Source of the DNA: Oceanospirillaceae bacterium UBA7410
Lineage (GTDB): Bacteria > Pseudomonadota > Gammaproteobacteria > Pseudomonadales > Balneatricaceae
DNA: 42,258 nt
Direction: 5' to 3'
Assembly (NCBI GenBank): GCA_002470565.1
Contig: DKMQ01000048.1
Span: 598 to 42,855, forward strand
This document shows positions 1-7,699 of this stretch, piece by piece. Position 1 is the stretch's first letter; each line of letters opens with the position of its first letter. The notes below the pieces were generated by a model, which ran no database searches, was not told the DNA's origin, and saw only the letters and a list, made by a program, of their open reading frames with translations. The position numbers and the translations under genes were made by a program.

Positions 1-411
1 AGAATGGTCTAAACATTCGTTCAAATGATCAAATTCAGCGTCTGTATAATCTTTTAACAAGGCACTATCATAACGCTTAAGAGCGACCATGTTTTTAACG
101 TGCTCACCCAAATGGGGCGGTTCAAAGCTGCCAAAGGCACGTTTTCGAAGATGGAAGATAGCCAGTCTAGCGGCCATGTATTGGTAATCAGGCGTCTCTT
201 CAGATATTAAATCAGCCGCAGACTTAATGATGGTCTCATGGATATCAGCAGTGCGAATACCATCGAAGAATTGAATATGAGCTTTAAGCTCAACCTGAGA
301 CACCGAGACATTTTCCAAGCCTTCTGCGGCCCAATCTATGACACGATGTATCTTTTCTAGGTCAATTTTTTCTTGTCGACCGTTACGCTTTGTGACCATC
401 AAACCTTGCAT
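1..411 (-). CDS. nrdA: Class Ia ribonucleoside-diphosphate reductase alpha subunit, N-terminal part (cut by window edge)
   Basis: NrdA is the large catalytic subunit of the aerobic ribonucleotide reductase, which reduces ribonucleoside diphosphates to deoxyribonucleotides in the cytoplasm together with NrdB. The first 137 codons are present and read without a stop to the edge. They begin MQGLMVTKRNGRQEKIDLEK and closely follow the E. coli NrdA N-terminus: a VTKRxG start, then IHRVxDWAAEGL, SQVELKAHIQF, DIHETIIKSAADLI and PDYQYMAARLAIFHLRK. This stretch is the ATP-cone domain that carries the allosteric activity site. The ATG at 411 gives the same N-terminal length as E. coli; a second in-frame ATG is at 399. 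A NrdR-box-like palindrome lies about 105 bases upstream. The catalytic domain and any nrdB lie outside the window. Confidence 0.93.
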   Translation of the reverse strand, partial: MQGLMVTKRNGRQEKIDLEKIHRVIDWAAEGLENVSVSQVELKAHIQFFDGIRTADIHETIIKSAADLISEETPDYQYMAARLAIFHLRKRAFGSFEPPHLGEHVKNMVALKRYDSALLKDYTDAEFDHLNECLDHS

Positions 412-1632
<1,221 letters not shown>

Positions 1633-1651
1633 GTAGCCAGAAGAATTGCCA

Positions 1652-2248
1652 CTAGGTTTGATCCCCTAACACTAGGTGTTCAACCGCATCAACTGTTGAT
1701 TCTTGATGATGATGCCAGGACTCGGTGCACTGCCAGTGATCTATCCAACTTGTATCATCTTGAGGTCGAGCCAGCATGCGCTGCTTGCGCAACGACCTAG
1801 GCGTATCCACAAAAAGTGACAGGTGGACCATGTCCCGCAGAGGTTTGCTAAAAGCAAACACTCCATCAATAATCAACACTCCCTTGGGCAGCAGCTCTAT
1901 ACTGTCATCACTTTCCCCATTGACCCAATGCACTGGCTTGTAGCTTACTTTCATACCTTTTAGTAACGGCTCAAGCAAGCAGTCTTTAAACTCATTAACA
2001 TTGAAATAGGCATCTCTGGCATAAACATTGTGTAATTTCCCCTGCTGTATTTTGGTCAATGGATGGTAAAAGTCATCTAACTTTACCACTTGAGTATGCG
2101 CCCAAGGTTTTATTTCATCACTTAACACCTGGCATAAAGTCGATTTACCTGCACCGCCACAGCCATCTATAGCGATGACGAAAAGCTGACTCTGTTGGTA
2201 TTGAGTTTGGGCTGATTTAGCTATACCTTGAATTTTTTTTAACCACAT
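1652..2248 (-). CDS. Uridine kinase-like P-loop phosphotransferase, substrate unknown
   Basis: This is a P-loop protein of the phosphoribulokinase/uridine kinase fold. Walker A reads AIDGCGGAGKSTLC. It is followed by KLDDFYHP, the (D/H)DFY motif that helps bind substrate in uridine kinases, and by the Walker B-like strand GVLIIDGVFAF. A basic stretch RSLRKQRMLAR resembles the lid region. With the ATG at 2248 it has 198 residues. A longer reading from a TTG at 2275 exists but has no Shine-Dalgarno, whereas GGA lies 8 to 10 bases before the ATG. The family includes enzymes acting on uridine, pantothenate and other small alcohols, so I do not assign a substrate. It is transcribed alone, divergently from yaaA. 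Confidence 0.8.
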   Translation of the reverse strand: MWLKKIQGIAKSAQTQYQQSQLFVIAIDGCGGAGKSTLCQVLSDEIKPWAHTQVVKLDDFYHPLTKIQQGKLHNVYARDAYFNVNEFKDCLLEPLLKGMKVSYKPVHWVNGESDDSIELLPKGVLIIDGVFAFSKPLRDMVHLSLFVDTPRSLRKQRMLARPQDDTSWIDHWQCTESWHHHQESTVDAVEHLVLGDQT

Positions 2249-2348
2249 ACAGTGTCCATAAAACTTCTCTAACAAGCCATTAAAAAAGGGGATCTTAACA
2301 TGCTCATGTTTAATGACGACAAACCTGAGTAAAGTTTCATTTTAACAC

Positions 2349-2377
2349 TTGCACTCAAAAGCTTAGTTACCTAGTAT
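2349..2377 (+). promoter_or_regulatory. Candidate sigma-70 promoter of yaaA
   Basis: TTGCAC (2349-2354) and TAGTAT (2372-2377) are separated by exactly 17 bases, upstream of yaaA on the coding strand. A transcript would start near 2384, leaving a leader of about 35 bases. The -35 half (TTGCACT) is repeated inverted as AGTGCAA at 2401-2407, which could be chance. Confidence 0.5.
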
Positions 2378-2418
2378 CATTATTATTATTTACTTTTTTA
2401 AGTGCAATACTACTACCT

Positions 2419-3192
2419 ATGCTAATTGTTATTTCTCCTGCCAAAACACTAGATTTTGAAACCCCTAGCCACACAACACTGTCTAGTCAGCCAGAGTACC
2501 TTAGCCAGTCTCAAGCCTTAATCGATGTATTAGCCCCCATGGCACCTCAAGACATCGCACAATTAATGAAATTAAGTGATAAATTAGCAGCGCTTAATAC
2601 CGCACGTTACGGAAGCTTTAGTACACCTTTTACTACAGACAATGCAAAACAAGCCATTTTAGCTTTTAAGGGGGATGTGTATACTGGACTAGAGGCGAAT
2701 ACATTAACTCAAAGCCAACTCACCTTTAGCCAGTCTCATTTGCGCATTTTGTCTGGTTTATACGGATTATTAAAACCTTTGGATTTAATGCAGGCGTATC
2801 GTTTAGAAATGGGAACCAAATTAGCCACGCCTGAAGGTAAAGACCTCTATGAGTATTGGGGAAATTCACTAACTGAAGGTTTGAACGCATTATTGGGGCA
2901 AGATTCTGCCCCTGTATTGATCAACTTAGCATCCAATGAGTACTTCAAAGCGATAAAGCCACAGGCCTTAAATGCTCGTATTATTACCCCAGTGTTTAAA
3001 GATAGAAAGAATGGCAATTATAAGATTATTAGCTTCTTTGCAAAAAAAGCTAGAGGTATGATGACAAGATACATTATTGAAAACGAACTCAATGAGGTAG
3101 AAAAAATTAAACATTTTGATCAATCTGGTTACTATTACAGCGAAGAACAAAGCACTAATGATCAATGGGTATTTTTACGCGAAGAAGTATAA
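2419..3192 (+). CDS. yaaA: Peroxide stress protein YaaA (DUF328/UPF0246)
   Basis: YaaA proteins lower the intracellular pool of unincorporated iron and so limit Fenton damage during hydrogen peroxide stress in E. coli. The 257-residue protein aligns end to end with the 258-residue E. coli protein. It shares the [14 protein letters not shown] opening, the [14 protein letters not shown] block, [32 protein letters not shown], and [21 protein letters not shown] near the C-terminus. The ATG at 2419 matches the family N-terminus exactly. The gene is monocistronic with its own promoter. Its TAA ends at 3192 and the next, opposing gene begins its stop codon at 3193, so there is no room for a terminator between them. 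Confidence 0.95.
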   Translation: MLIVISPAKTLDFETPSHTTLSSQPEYLSQSQALIDVLAPMAPQDIAQLMKLSDKLAALNTARYGSFSTPFTTDNAKQAILAFKGDVYTGLEANTLTQSQLTFSQSHLRILSGLYGLLKPLDLMQAYRLEMGTKLATPEGKDLYEYWGNSLTEGLNALLGQDSAPVLINLASNEYFKAIKPQALNARIITPVFKDRKNGNYKIISFFAKKARGMMTRYIIENELNEVEKIKHFDQSGYYYSEEQSTNDQWVFLREEV

Positions 3193-3651
3193 TTACGCCC
3201 ATATCATAAACAGCCAGACCAATGCATACCGGGCGGCCTTACCTATCACGATAAGACTTAGGCAAAGCCTTTTTGGCCAGCCCAAGTAGCCAGCAGCCAA
3301 ACAAAATCCGTCACCAATGATAGGCACCCAACTAAGCAGTAATAACCAAACACCATAACTTTGAAGTTGATCAACACGCAGTGCTGATAAAATGAACATC
3401 CCTTCTATTCTGCTCTTTAGAGCCCCCTTAACTCTCGATTGAAACTTACTTCGCTGCAATCTAAGAGCTAATATACCGCCCATGAAAAAGGTCACATAAG
3501 CACCTAAACTGTTGCCCGAAGTTGCAATAAGCCACAACCAAAAGCCATTTTCAGGCTGTTCTATCAACATAGCCACCAACAAGACCTCAGACCCACCAGG
3601 TAATAATGTTGCAGCAAGTGCGCTAAACACAAATAAACTAAGCCACGACAC
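3193..3651 (-). CDS. yqaA: YqaA-family small integral membrane protein
   Basis: This 152-residue protein has the features of the YqaA family (COG1238), small DedA-like inner-membrane proteins without an established function. The first hydrophobic segment carries the family pattern SALAATLLPGGSEVLLVAML. Further membrane segments lie near residues 35-60, 95-120 and 130-150, and a basic stretch (LQRSKFQSRVKGALKSRIEG) forms the middle cytosolic loop. The start is a GTG at 3651, four bases after the sbcB stop codon, so it is probably translated with sbcB as the last gene of a gcvT-sbcB-yqaA transcript. Its stop codon abuts that of yaaA tail to tail. Confidence 0.85.
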   Translation of the reverse strand: MSWLSLFVFSALAATLLPGGSEVLLVAMLIEQPENGFWLWLIATSGNSLGAYVTFFMGGILALRLQRSKFQSRVKGALKSRIEGMFILSALRVDQLQSYGVWLLLLSWVPIIGDGFCLAAGYLGWPKRLCLSLIVIGKAARYALVWLFMIWA

Positions 3652-3655
3652 TGAG

Positions 3656-5110
3656 TTAGCTCATTGGATAAATAGATTCTGCATACATGTGCAGCTCTTC
3701 AAGGATCGCAATTTGAGCTGGGTCTTTAATTTTTTGACCTAACTCATTTAGCTCTTTGGCAAAGTGTTCATAAGTACGCGCACCAGAAGCGCTGGCATCA
3801 AGCAGCCGTTCACTGCGAAAAGCCTCCCACGCCTGCATTTCGTCACCACTTAATAGATGTGGATAGTTACGCGCTTTAAGGCGAAAGAGCATGGCTTCTA
3901 AGCGATTATCTGTGAAGGAAAACTCACCCTCGCTCCAGATAGACGGATCACTTTGATGTACCTTTTCCATCAGTTTGCGATCTTTATCATTAAAAAAACC
4001 ACCGCCATAAAGTCCAGCATCAGGATCTACTACAGGGAATTCAGGTCGATTTGAATATGCTTGAGATAGTGCTTCACATAAATTTAGGTCTTCACGCAAA
4101 TACTGCAGGTGTTTTAGACACTGCGTTTTATCAACACTAAAGGATGTGGCTTGCTCATCAGACAAGGTCTGCAATGGCGATACCACAGGGCACTTGTTGA
4201 CTTGGATCTCTTTCACTGCTGGACGCTGAGCATCCACAGGCAGTAGATCTTTACGACTAAATAACAGCTCTTGTAACTGTGCTGAACTATAGCCTTGCCA
4301 AATGCGTGGATCTTGGCGCAGGTCGAATACCAGCACTGCGTTGTTGTTGCTTGGGTGCTTTGCAAACGCACCAACCAATGACAAATAGCCGTTTTCACGC
4401 CCATAAGTCGAAGAAACGTGCAATACAGGTTTACGCATTTGTAAGTCTAACTGACCCCAAACTTGAGCTTTATGTTTTAGCTGAAACACATAGTTGTATA
4501 ATCGAGGTTGAGATTTTTTAAGCAAACGCGCCAACTCTATAGTAGCGCGAACATCCGCCAAAGCATCATGAGCGTCAGCATGCTCGATGCCATTAGCTGG
4601 AGCTAGTCGATCTAACTTTAGCACAAGCTCACCCGCTTCATTACGAGGCCAGTTGATGCCCTCAGGGCGAATGGCAGCAGCTGTTCTGACCAGGTCAATC
4701 AAATCCCAACGGCTATTACCACCTTGCCATTCGCGAGCATAGACATCAAACAAATTTCGGTACAAACCAAACCTTGTGAATTCATCATCAAATCGTAAAC
4801 TGTTATAACCTAAACTGCAGGTACCTGGCTTGCTCATTTGCTCATTAATTAGAGCCATGAATTCCACTTCTGGCACACCCTCTTGTAAGCATTTTTGAGG
4901 GGTAACGCCTGTCACTAAACAGGCACTTGGTGATGGTAGATAGTCATCAGCTGGACGGCAGTACCACATCATAGACTCACCAATTTGGTTAAAATCTAGA
5001 TCTGTACGAATCGCTGCAAATTGTGAAGGGCGATCCCAGCGCGGGTCCAGACCAAAAGTTTCATAATCATGCCATAGCAATGTTTGAGTTTGGTCCGGTT
5101 GATACGCCAC
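3656..5110 (-). CDS. sbcB: Exodeoxyribonuclease I
   Basis: Exonuclease I degrades single-stranded DNA from the 3' end, acts in mismatch repair and recombination, and binds the SSB C-terminus. The 484-residue protein has family length (E. coli 475). The DEDDh catalytic core is visible: D15 and E17 in HDYETFG, the ExoII block with SLGYNSLRFDDEFTRF, and HDALADVRA carrying the ExoIII histidine and aspartate. The SH3-like and helical C-terminal extensions follow, including the FFNDKDRKLM and ELLFRYKARNYP-like blocks (here MLFRLKARNYPHLLS). The start is a GTG at 5110 behind a well placed AAGGAG. It lies 30 bases downstream of gcvT and reads into yqaA, so this DNA repair gene is apparently carried on the gcvT transcript. 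Confidence 0.96.
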   Translation of the reverse strand: MAYQPDQTQTLLWHDYETFGLDPRWDRPSQFAAIRTDLDFNQIGESMMWYCRPADDYLPSPSACLVTGVTPQKCLQEGVPEVEFMALINEQMSKPGTCSLGYNSLRFDDEFTRFGLYRNLFDVYAREWQGGNSRWDLIDLVRTAAAIRPEGINWPRNEAGELVLKLDRLAPANGIEHADAHDALADVRATIELARLLKKSQPRLYNYVFQLKHKAQVWGQLDLQMRKPVLHVSSTYGRENGYLSLVGAFAKHPSNNNAVLVFDLRQDPRIWQGYSSAQLQELLFSRKDLLPVDAQRPAVKEIQVNKCPVVSPLQTLSDEQATSFSVDKTQCLKHLQYLREDLNLCEALSQAYSNRPEFPVVDPDAGLYGGGFFNDKDRKLMEKVHQSDPSIWSEGEFSFTDNRLEAMLFRLKARNYPHLLSGDEMQAWEAFRSERLLDASASGARTYEHFAKELNELGQKIKDPAQIAILEELHMYAESIYPMS

Positions 5111-5140
5111 GCGAAAGCTCCTTAAAGGCTGTGCCGATAA

Positions 5141-6262
5141 TTACCGACGATAAGTTTGTTCTACAAATGGCATCTTACACACTCTACAAGGTAATTGCTT
5201 GCCACGAACTAAGGCAAACACTTGAGTATCAAAGGGGGTATAAGCATTATCAACATAGCCCATTGCTAGAGGAGCACCCAAGCTTGGACCAAATCCACCA
5301 GAGGTTACTACGCCAATCACATCACCTTGTGCTGTGACTAACTGAACACCTTCACGAACTGGAGCCTTGCCTTCTGGTAGTAGGCCAACACGGCGACGCT
5401 TCGCACCATTAGCCATTTCTTCCAACACAATTTCTGCCCCAGGAAACCCACCTTCACGATCACCTCCAGCGCGACGGCTTTTTTGAATCCCCCAGGTCAA
5501 ATTAGCTGAGATAGGGGTCGTTTGTTGGTTTAAGTCGTGTCCATACAAACATAATCCTGCTTCTAGTCGTAAAGAATCACGAGCGCCAAGGCCTACCCAC
5601 TCTACTTCGTCAAAGGCCAATAAGCTTGCAGCTAATGCTTCTGCTCGATCATTAGCAACAGAGATTTCAAACCCATCTTCACCCGTATAACCAGCTCGAC
5701 CAATAAAACATTCATGCCCCAAAATAGACACTGATCTAGCATCCATAAAACGCATATCTTCAACATCTGGTGCTAGGCGAGCAAGAACTTCACAAGCCTT
5801 TGGACCTTGCAGCGCCAATAAAGAACGATCTTCAAGAACTTCTAGATCAATATCACTGCCAAGGTGAGCACGCATATGCTCGATGTCTTGCACCTTACAC
5901 CCAGCGTTGACAACTAAAAAGAAATGATCACCAGCATTGGTAACCATTAAATCGTCCATAATGCCACCAGAAGCATTAGTAAAAAAACCATAACGCTGTC
6001 GCCCTGGAGCTAGCGCAACATAATCTGCAGGAATCAAGCTTTCTAAAGCTAGAGCAATTGATTCCATAGATGTACCGGTGAGACGCACTTGGCCCATATG
6101 GGAAACATCAAACAATCCAGCTTGAGCACGACAGTGTAAATGTTCTTTTTTGACACCCATGGCATATTGCACGGGCATATCGTAACCCGCAAAAGGAACC
6201 ATTTTTGCTCCTGCTTGAATATGCATGGAATGAAAAGGGGTAGTTAACAAAGAATCAGTCAT
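5141..6262 (-). CDS. gcvT: Glycine cleavage system T protein (aminomethyltransferase)
   Basis: GcvT moves the methylene carbon from the aminomethyl-lipoyl arm of GcvH to tetrahydrofolate and releases ammonia, in the cytosolic glycine cleavage complex. Visible family blocks are GAKMVPFAGYDMPVQY, the DVSHMGQVRLTG block, RTGYTGEDG-like GRAGYTGEDGFEI (folate site), LGARDSLRLEAGLCLYGHDL, and a C-terminal GcvT_C domain with VTSGGFGPSLGAPLAMGYV. I use the ATG at 6262 (373 residues) because GAGAAG precedes it and because a TATAAT at 6304-6309 puts the transcript start near 6297. The upstream ATG at 6295 would then have almost no leader. It is separated from gcvH and gcvP by its regulator and is transcribed in the opposite direction. 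Confidence 0.95.
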   Translation of the reverse strand: MTDSLLTTPFHSMHIQAGAKMVPFAGYDMPVQYAMGVKKEHLHCRAQAGLFDVSHMGQVRLTGTSMESIALALESLIPADYVALAPGRQRYGFFTNASGGIMDDLMVTNAGDHFFLVVNAGCKVQDIEHMRAHLGSDIDLEVLEDRSLLALQGPKACEVLARLAPDVEDMRFMDARSVSILGHECFIGRAGYTGEDGFEISVANDRAEALAASLLAFDEVEWVGLGARDSLRLEAGLCLYGHDLNQQTTPISANLTWGIQKSRRAGGDREGGFPGAEIVLEEMANGAKRRRVGLLPEGKAPVREGVQLVTAQGDVIGVVTSGGFGPSLGAPLAMGYVDNAYTPFDTQVFALVRGKQLPCRVCKMPFVEQTYRR

Positions 6263-6303
6263 AAACTTCTCGCAGTTTGGGTTAAAATCACTCATCTGCA
6301 GAA

Positions 6304-6309
6304 ATTATA
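6304..6309 (-). promoter_or_regulatory. Consensus -10 element for gcvT
   Basis: The minus strand reads TATAAT here. A transcript would start near 6297 and give gcvT a leader of about 35 bases to the ATG at 6262. The -35 region about 17 bases upstream is weak (TTTATT), which would suit an activated or tightly regulated promoter. The palindrome at 6315-6328 occupies the spacer between the two elements. Confidence 0.55.
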
Positions 6310-6314
6310 ACAAG

Positions 6315-6328
6315 TTTCCTATAGGAAA
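6315..6328. promoter_or_regulatory. Perfect 14-base palindrome in the gcvT promoter, candidate operator
   Basis: TTTCCTATAGGAAA is a perfect inverted repeat lying in the spacer of the gcvT promoter, just after the end of the XRE-cupin regulator gene. Its left half TTTCCTATA recurs at 7110-7118 upstream of gcvH. A site between -35 and -10 would block RNA polymerase if bound. The palindrome and the repetition are visible; the identity of the binding protein is inferred. Confidence 0.55.
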
Positions 6329-6365
6329 TAAAATTACTTTAAATAATATTCAGCGTTGGAGGGAT

Positions 6366-6989
6366 TTATCGAGCGACGATCCACAATACAAGGGCGTCAG
6401 TCTCACTCAAGCTCACCAAAGCATGGCCCATATTTGCATCGTAATACATGCTATCTCCTGCCACCATAGCTACAGGCTCGTAAAACTCAGTATAAAGAGC
6501 TAACTCACCTTCTAACACCAACAAAAACTCTTCTCCTTCATGACGAACCCAGTCATCAAAGTCATCAAAACTACGCGCTCTAACACGTGTCTTAAAAGGC
6601 ACCATTTTTTTTCTAGCAAGGTCAGTAGATAAAAGCTCATGCTCATAGGTACTAGTTGGATGCGGTGTTCCTTGACCCGATTTCGTAAGCACACGTCGTC
6701 CAGAAGCCATGGTAGTGCGCGGTTTAGCGAAAAGTTGTGGGATGTCAATCTGCAGACCATTTGCTAGTTTTTGGACAGCTGTAAAGGTTGGAGAGATCTG
6801 CTCATTTTCTATCTTAGACAAAGTTGAGCGAGCCAAGCCTGTTTTTTGACTAGCCTCTTCTAAGGTTAAATTCAAACTTTTCCTAATTTCCCGTAATCGC
6901 TTACCCAGCTGCAAAGGCTCTACATTAGCTTGCATCCCAGAACCGGATTCAATCTTTAACTCAGGCATATTTGGTTGCTCCGCGGACAT
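6366..6989 (-). CDS. XRE-family regulator with C-terminal cupin domain, probable glycine cleavage regulator
   Basis: This protein has an N-terminal XRE helix-turn-helix (LGKRLREIRKSLNLTLEEAS, then TGLARSTLSKIENEQISPTF) followed by a linker. Its C-terminal small beta-barrel cupin carries EEFLLVLEGELALYTEFYEP and GDSMYYDANMGHALVSL. Regulators of this layout sense small metabolites through the cupin. It lies between gcvT (same strand, downstream) and gcvH-gcvP (divergent), so control of glycine cleavage is the obvious inference. I chose the ATG at 6989 (207 residues) because a GAG lies seven bases upstream. An ATG at 7001 and a GTG at 7010 are in frame and cannot be excluded. I do not recognise a named orthologue. 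Confidence 0.85.
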   Translation of the reverse strand: MSAEQPNMPELKIESGSGMQANVEPLQLGKRLREIRKSLNLTLEEASQKTGLARSTLSKIENEQISPTFTAVQKLANGLQIDIPQLFAKPRTTMASGRRVLTKSGQGTPHPTSTYEHELLSTDLARKKMVPFKTRVRARSFDDFDDWVRHEGEEFLLVLEGELALYTEFYEPVAMVAGDSMYYDANMGHALVSLSETDALVLWIVAR

Positions 6990-7031
6990 GTTGTATCTCA
7001 TAGGTTTCACAGGCTAAAGCTCATGCTAACA

Positions 7032-7055
7032 CGGCATGCGTCCACCGTCATGCCG
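7032..7055 (-). promoter_or_regulatory. Hairpin in the leader of the XRE-cupin gene
   Basis: CGGCATG (7032-7038) and CATGCCG (7049-7055) form a perfect seven-base inverted repeat around a ten-base loop. It lies about 40 bases before the regulator's start codon on the minus strand. It has no following T-run in either direction, so it is not an intrinsic terminator. It could be a DNA operator or an RNA stem in the leader; the role is unknown. Confidence 0.35.
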
Positions 7056-7102
7056 AGGCAACTAACAAGCGCCTGCACGAGAATACAGCAAAACTAAAAA
7101 GG

Positions 7103-7126
7103 GGAAATATTTCCTATACGCTATTT
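7103..7126. promoter_or_regulatory. Candidate operator between the XRE-cupin gene and gcvH
   Basis: A perfect 12-base palindrome GGAAATATTTCC (7103-7114) overlaps the sequence TCCTATACGCTATTT (7112-7126). The left part shares TTTCCTATA with the palindrome in the gcvT promoter. The right part recurs almost intact as TCCTAGTACGCTATTT (7661-7676) upstream of gcvP. The site lies in the divergent promoter region of the regulator and gcvH, as expected for autoregulation plus control of gcvH. Confidence 0.45.
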
Positions 7127-7230
7127 TATTGATTGGATCTAATCAAAATGATATGCTGTATGCATATTATATACGACTCTTCACTAGAGCCGAGTATTTA
7201 CTTTAATCTTGGATAATAGGAACCAAAAAC

Positions 7231-7623
7231 ATGAATAACATTCCTGCTGAATTGCTTTATACCGACTCCCACGAATGGTTGGCCGACAATGGTGATGGCA
7301 CTGCAACAATTGGCATCACTCATCATGCCCAAGAGTTATTAGGAGACATCGTGTTTGTTGAAGCTCCAGATGTGGGCCGAAGCTTGGATGCTGGCGAAGA
7401 GTATACGGTTATTGAATCAGTAAAAGCAGCATCAGATTCATATGCTCCAATAGCAGGAGAAATAATTGCTTTTAACGATTCTCTAGAAGACTCTCCTGAA
7501 ATGGTTAATGAGGACCCTTATATAGAGGGTTGGATTGTGAAGCTTAAACTAGCAGAAGACGCAGATCTAGGTATGTTGCTTAGCGCACAAGCCTATTCTG
7601 ACGTTATTAATAACGAAGACTAA
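7231..7623 (+). CDS. gcvH: Glycine cleavage system H protein (lipoyl carrier)
   Basis: GcvH carries the aminomethyl intermediate on a lipoyl-lysine arm between GcvP, GcvT and the L protein. The 130-residue protein has family length. It opens [16 protein letters not shown] and contains [12 protein letters not shown] and the lipoylation block [17 protein letters not shown], with the lipoyl lysine at K65, then the WIVKLKL strand. The ATG at 7231 follows TAGGAA at a suitable distance. It is the first gene of a gcvH-gcvP pair divergent from the regulator and gcvT, with 76 bases before gcvP. No glycine riboswitch is visible in its leader. Confidence 0.96.
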   Translation: MNNIPAELLYTDSHEWLADNGDGTATIGITHHAQELLGDIVFVEAPDVGRSLDAGEEYTVIESVKAASDSYAPIAGEIIAFNDSLEDSPEMVNEDPYIEGWIVKLKLAEDADLGMLLSAQAYSDVINNED

Positions 7624-7660
7624 ACAGTTGCTTTGATCACCCTAATTTCATAATAAATTA

Positions 7661-7682
7661 TCCTAGTACGCTATTTATAGCG
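7661..7682 (+). promoter_or_regulatory. Repeat element and short hairpin between gcvH and gcvP
   Basis: TCCTAGTACGCTATTT (7661-7676) differs by a single inserted G from TCCTATACGCTATTT at 7112-7126 upstream of gcvH. Its end also forms a small perfect inverted repeat, CGCTA-TTTA-TAGCG (7669-7682), just before the GAGG ribosome-binding site of gcvP. It could be a second regulator site or an RNA element tuning gcvP expression relative to gcvH. The repetition is visible and the function is inferred. Confidence 0.4.
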
Positions 7683-7699
7683 CCTAGCGAGGATTCCCC

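Noticed and set aside
1668..1680. Hairpin AACAC-TAG-GTGTT between kdsA and the kinase-like gene as a terminator
   Set aside because: It has a five-base stem and no T-run in either direction, and it lies within the kinase coding end.
7011..7230. Possible glycine riboswitch upstream of gcvH
   Set aside because: I looked for the paired aptamer cores and their conserved loop sequences and found none; the region instead holds palindromes and a simple hairpin.
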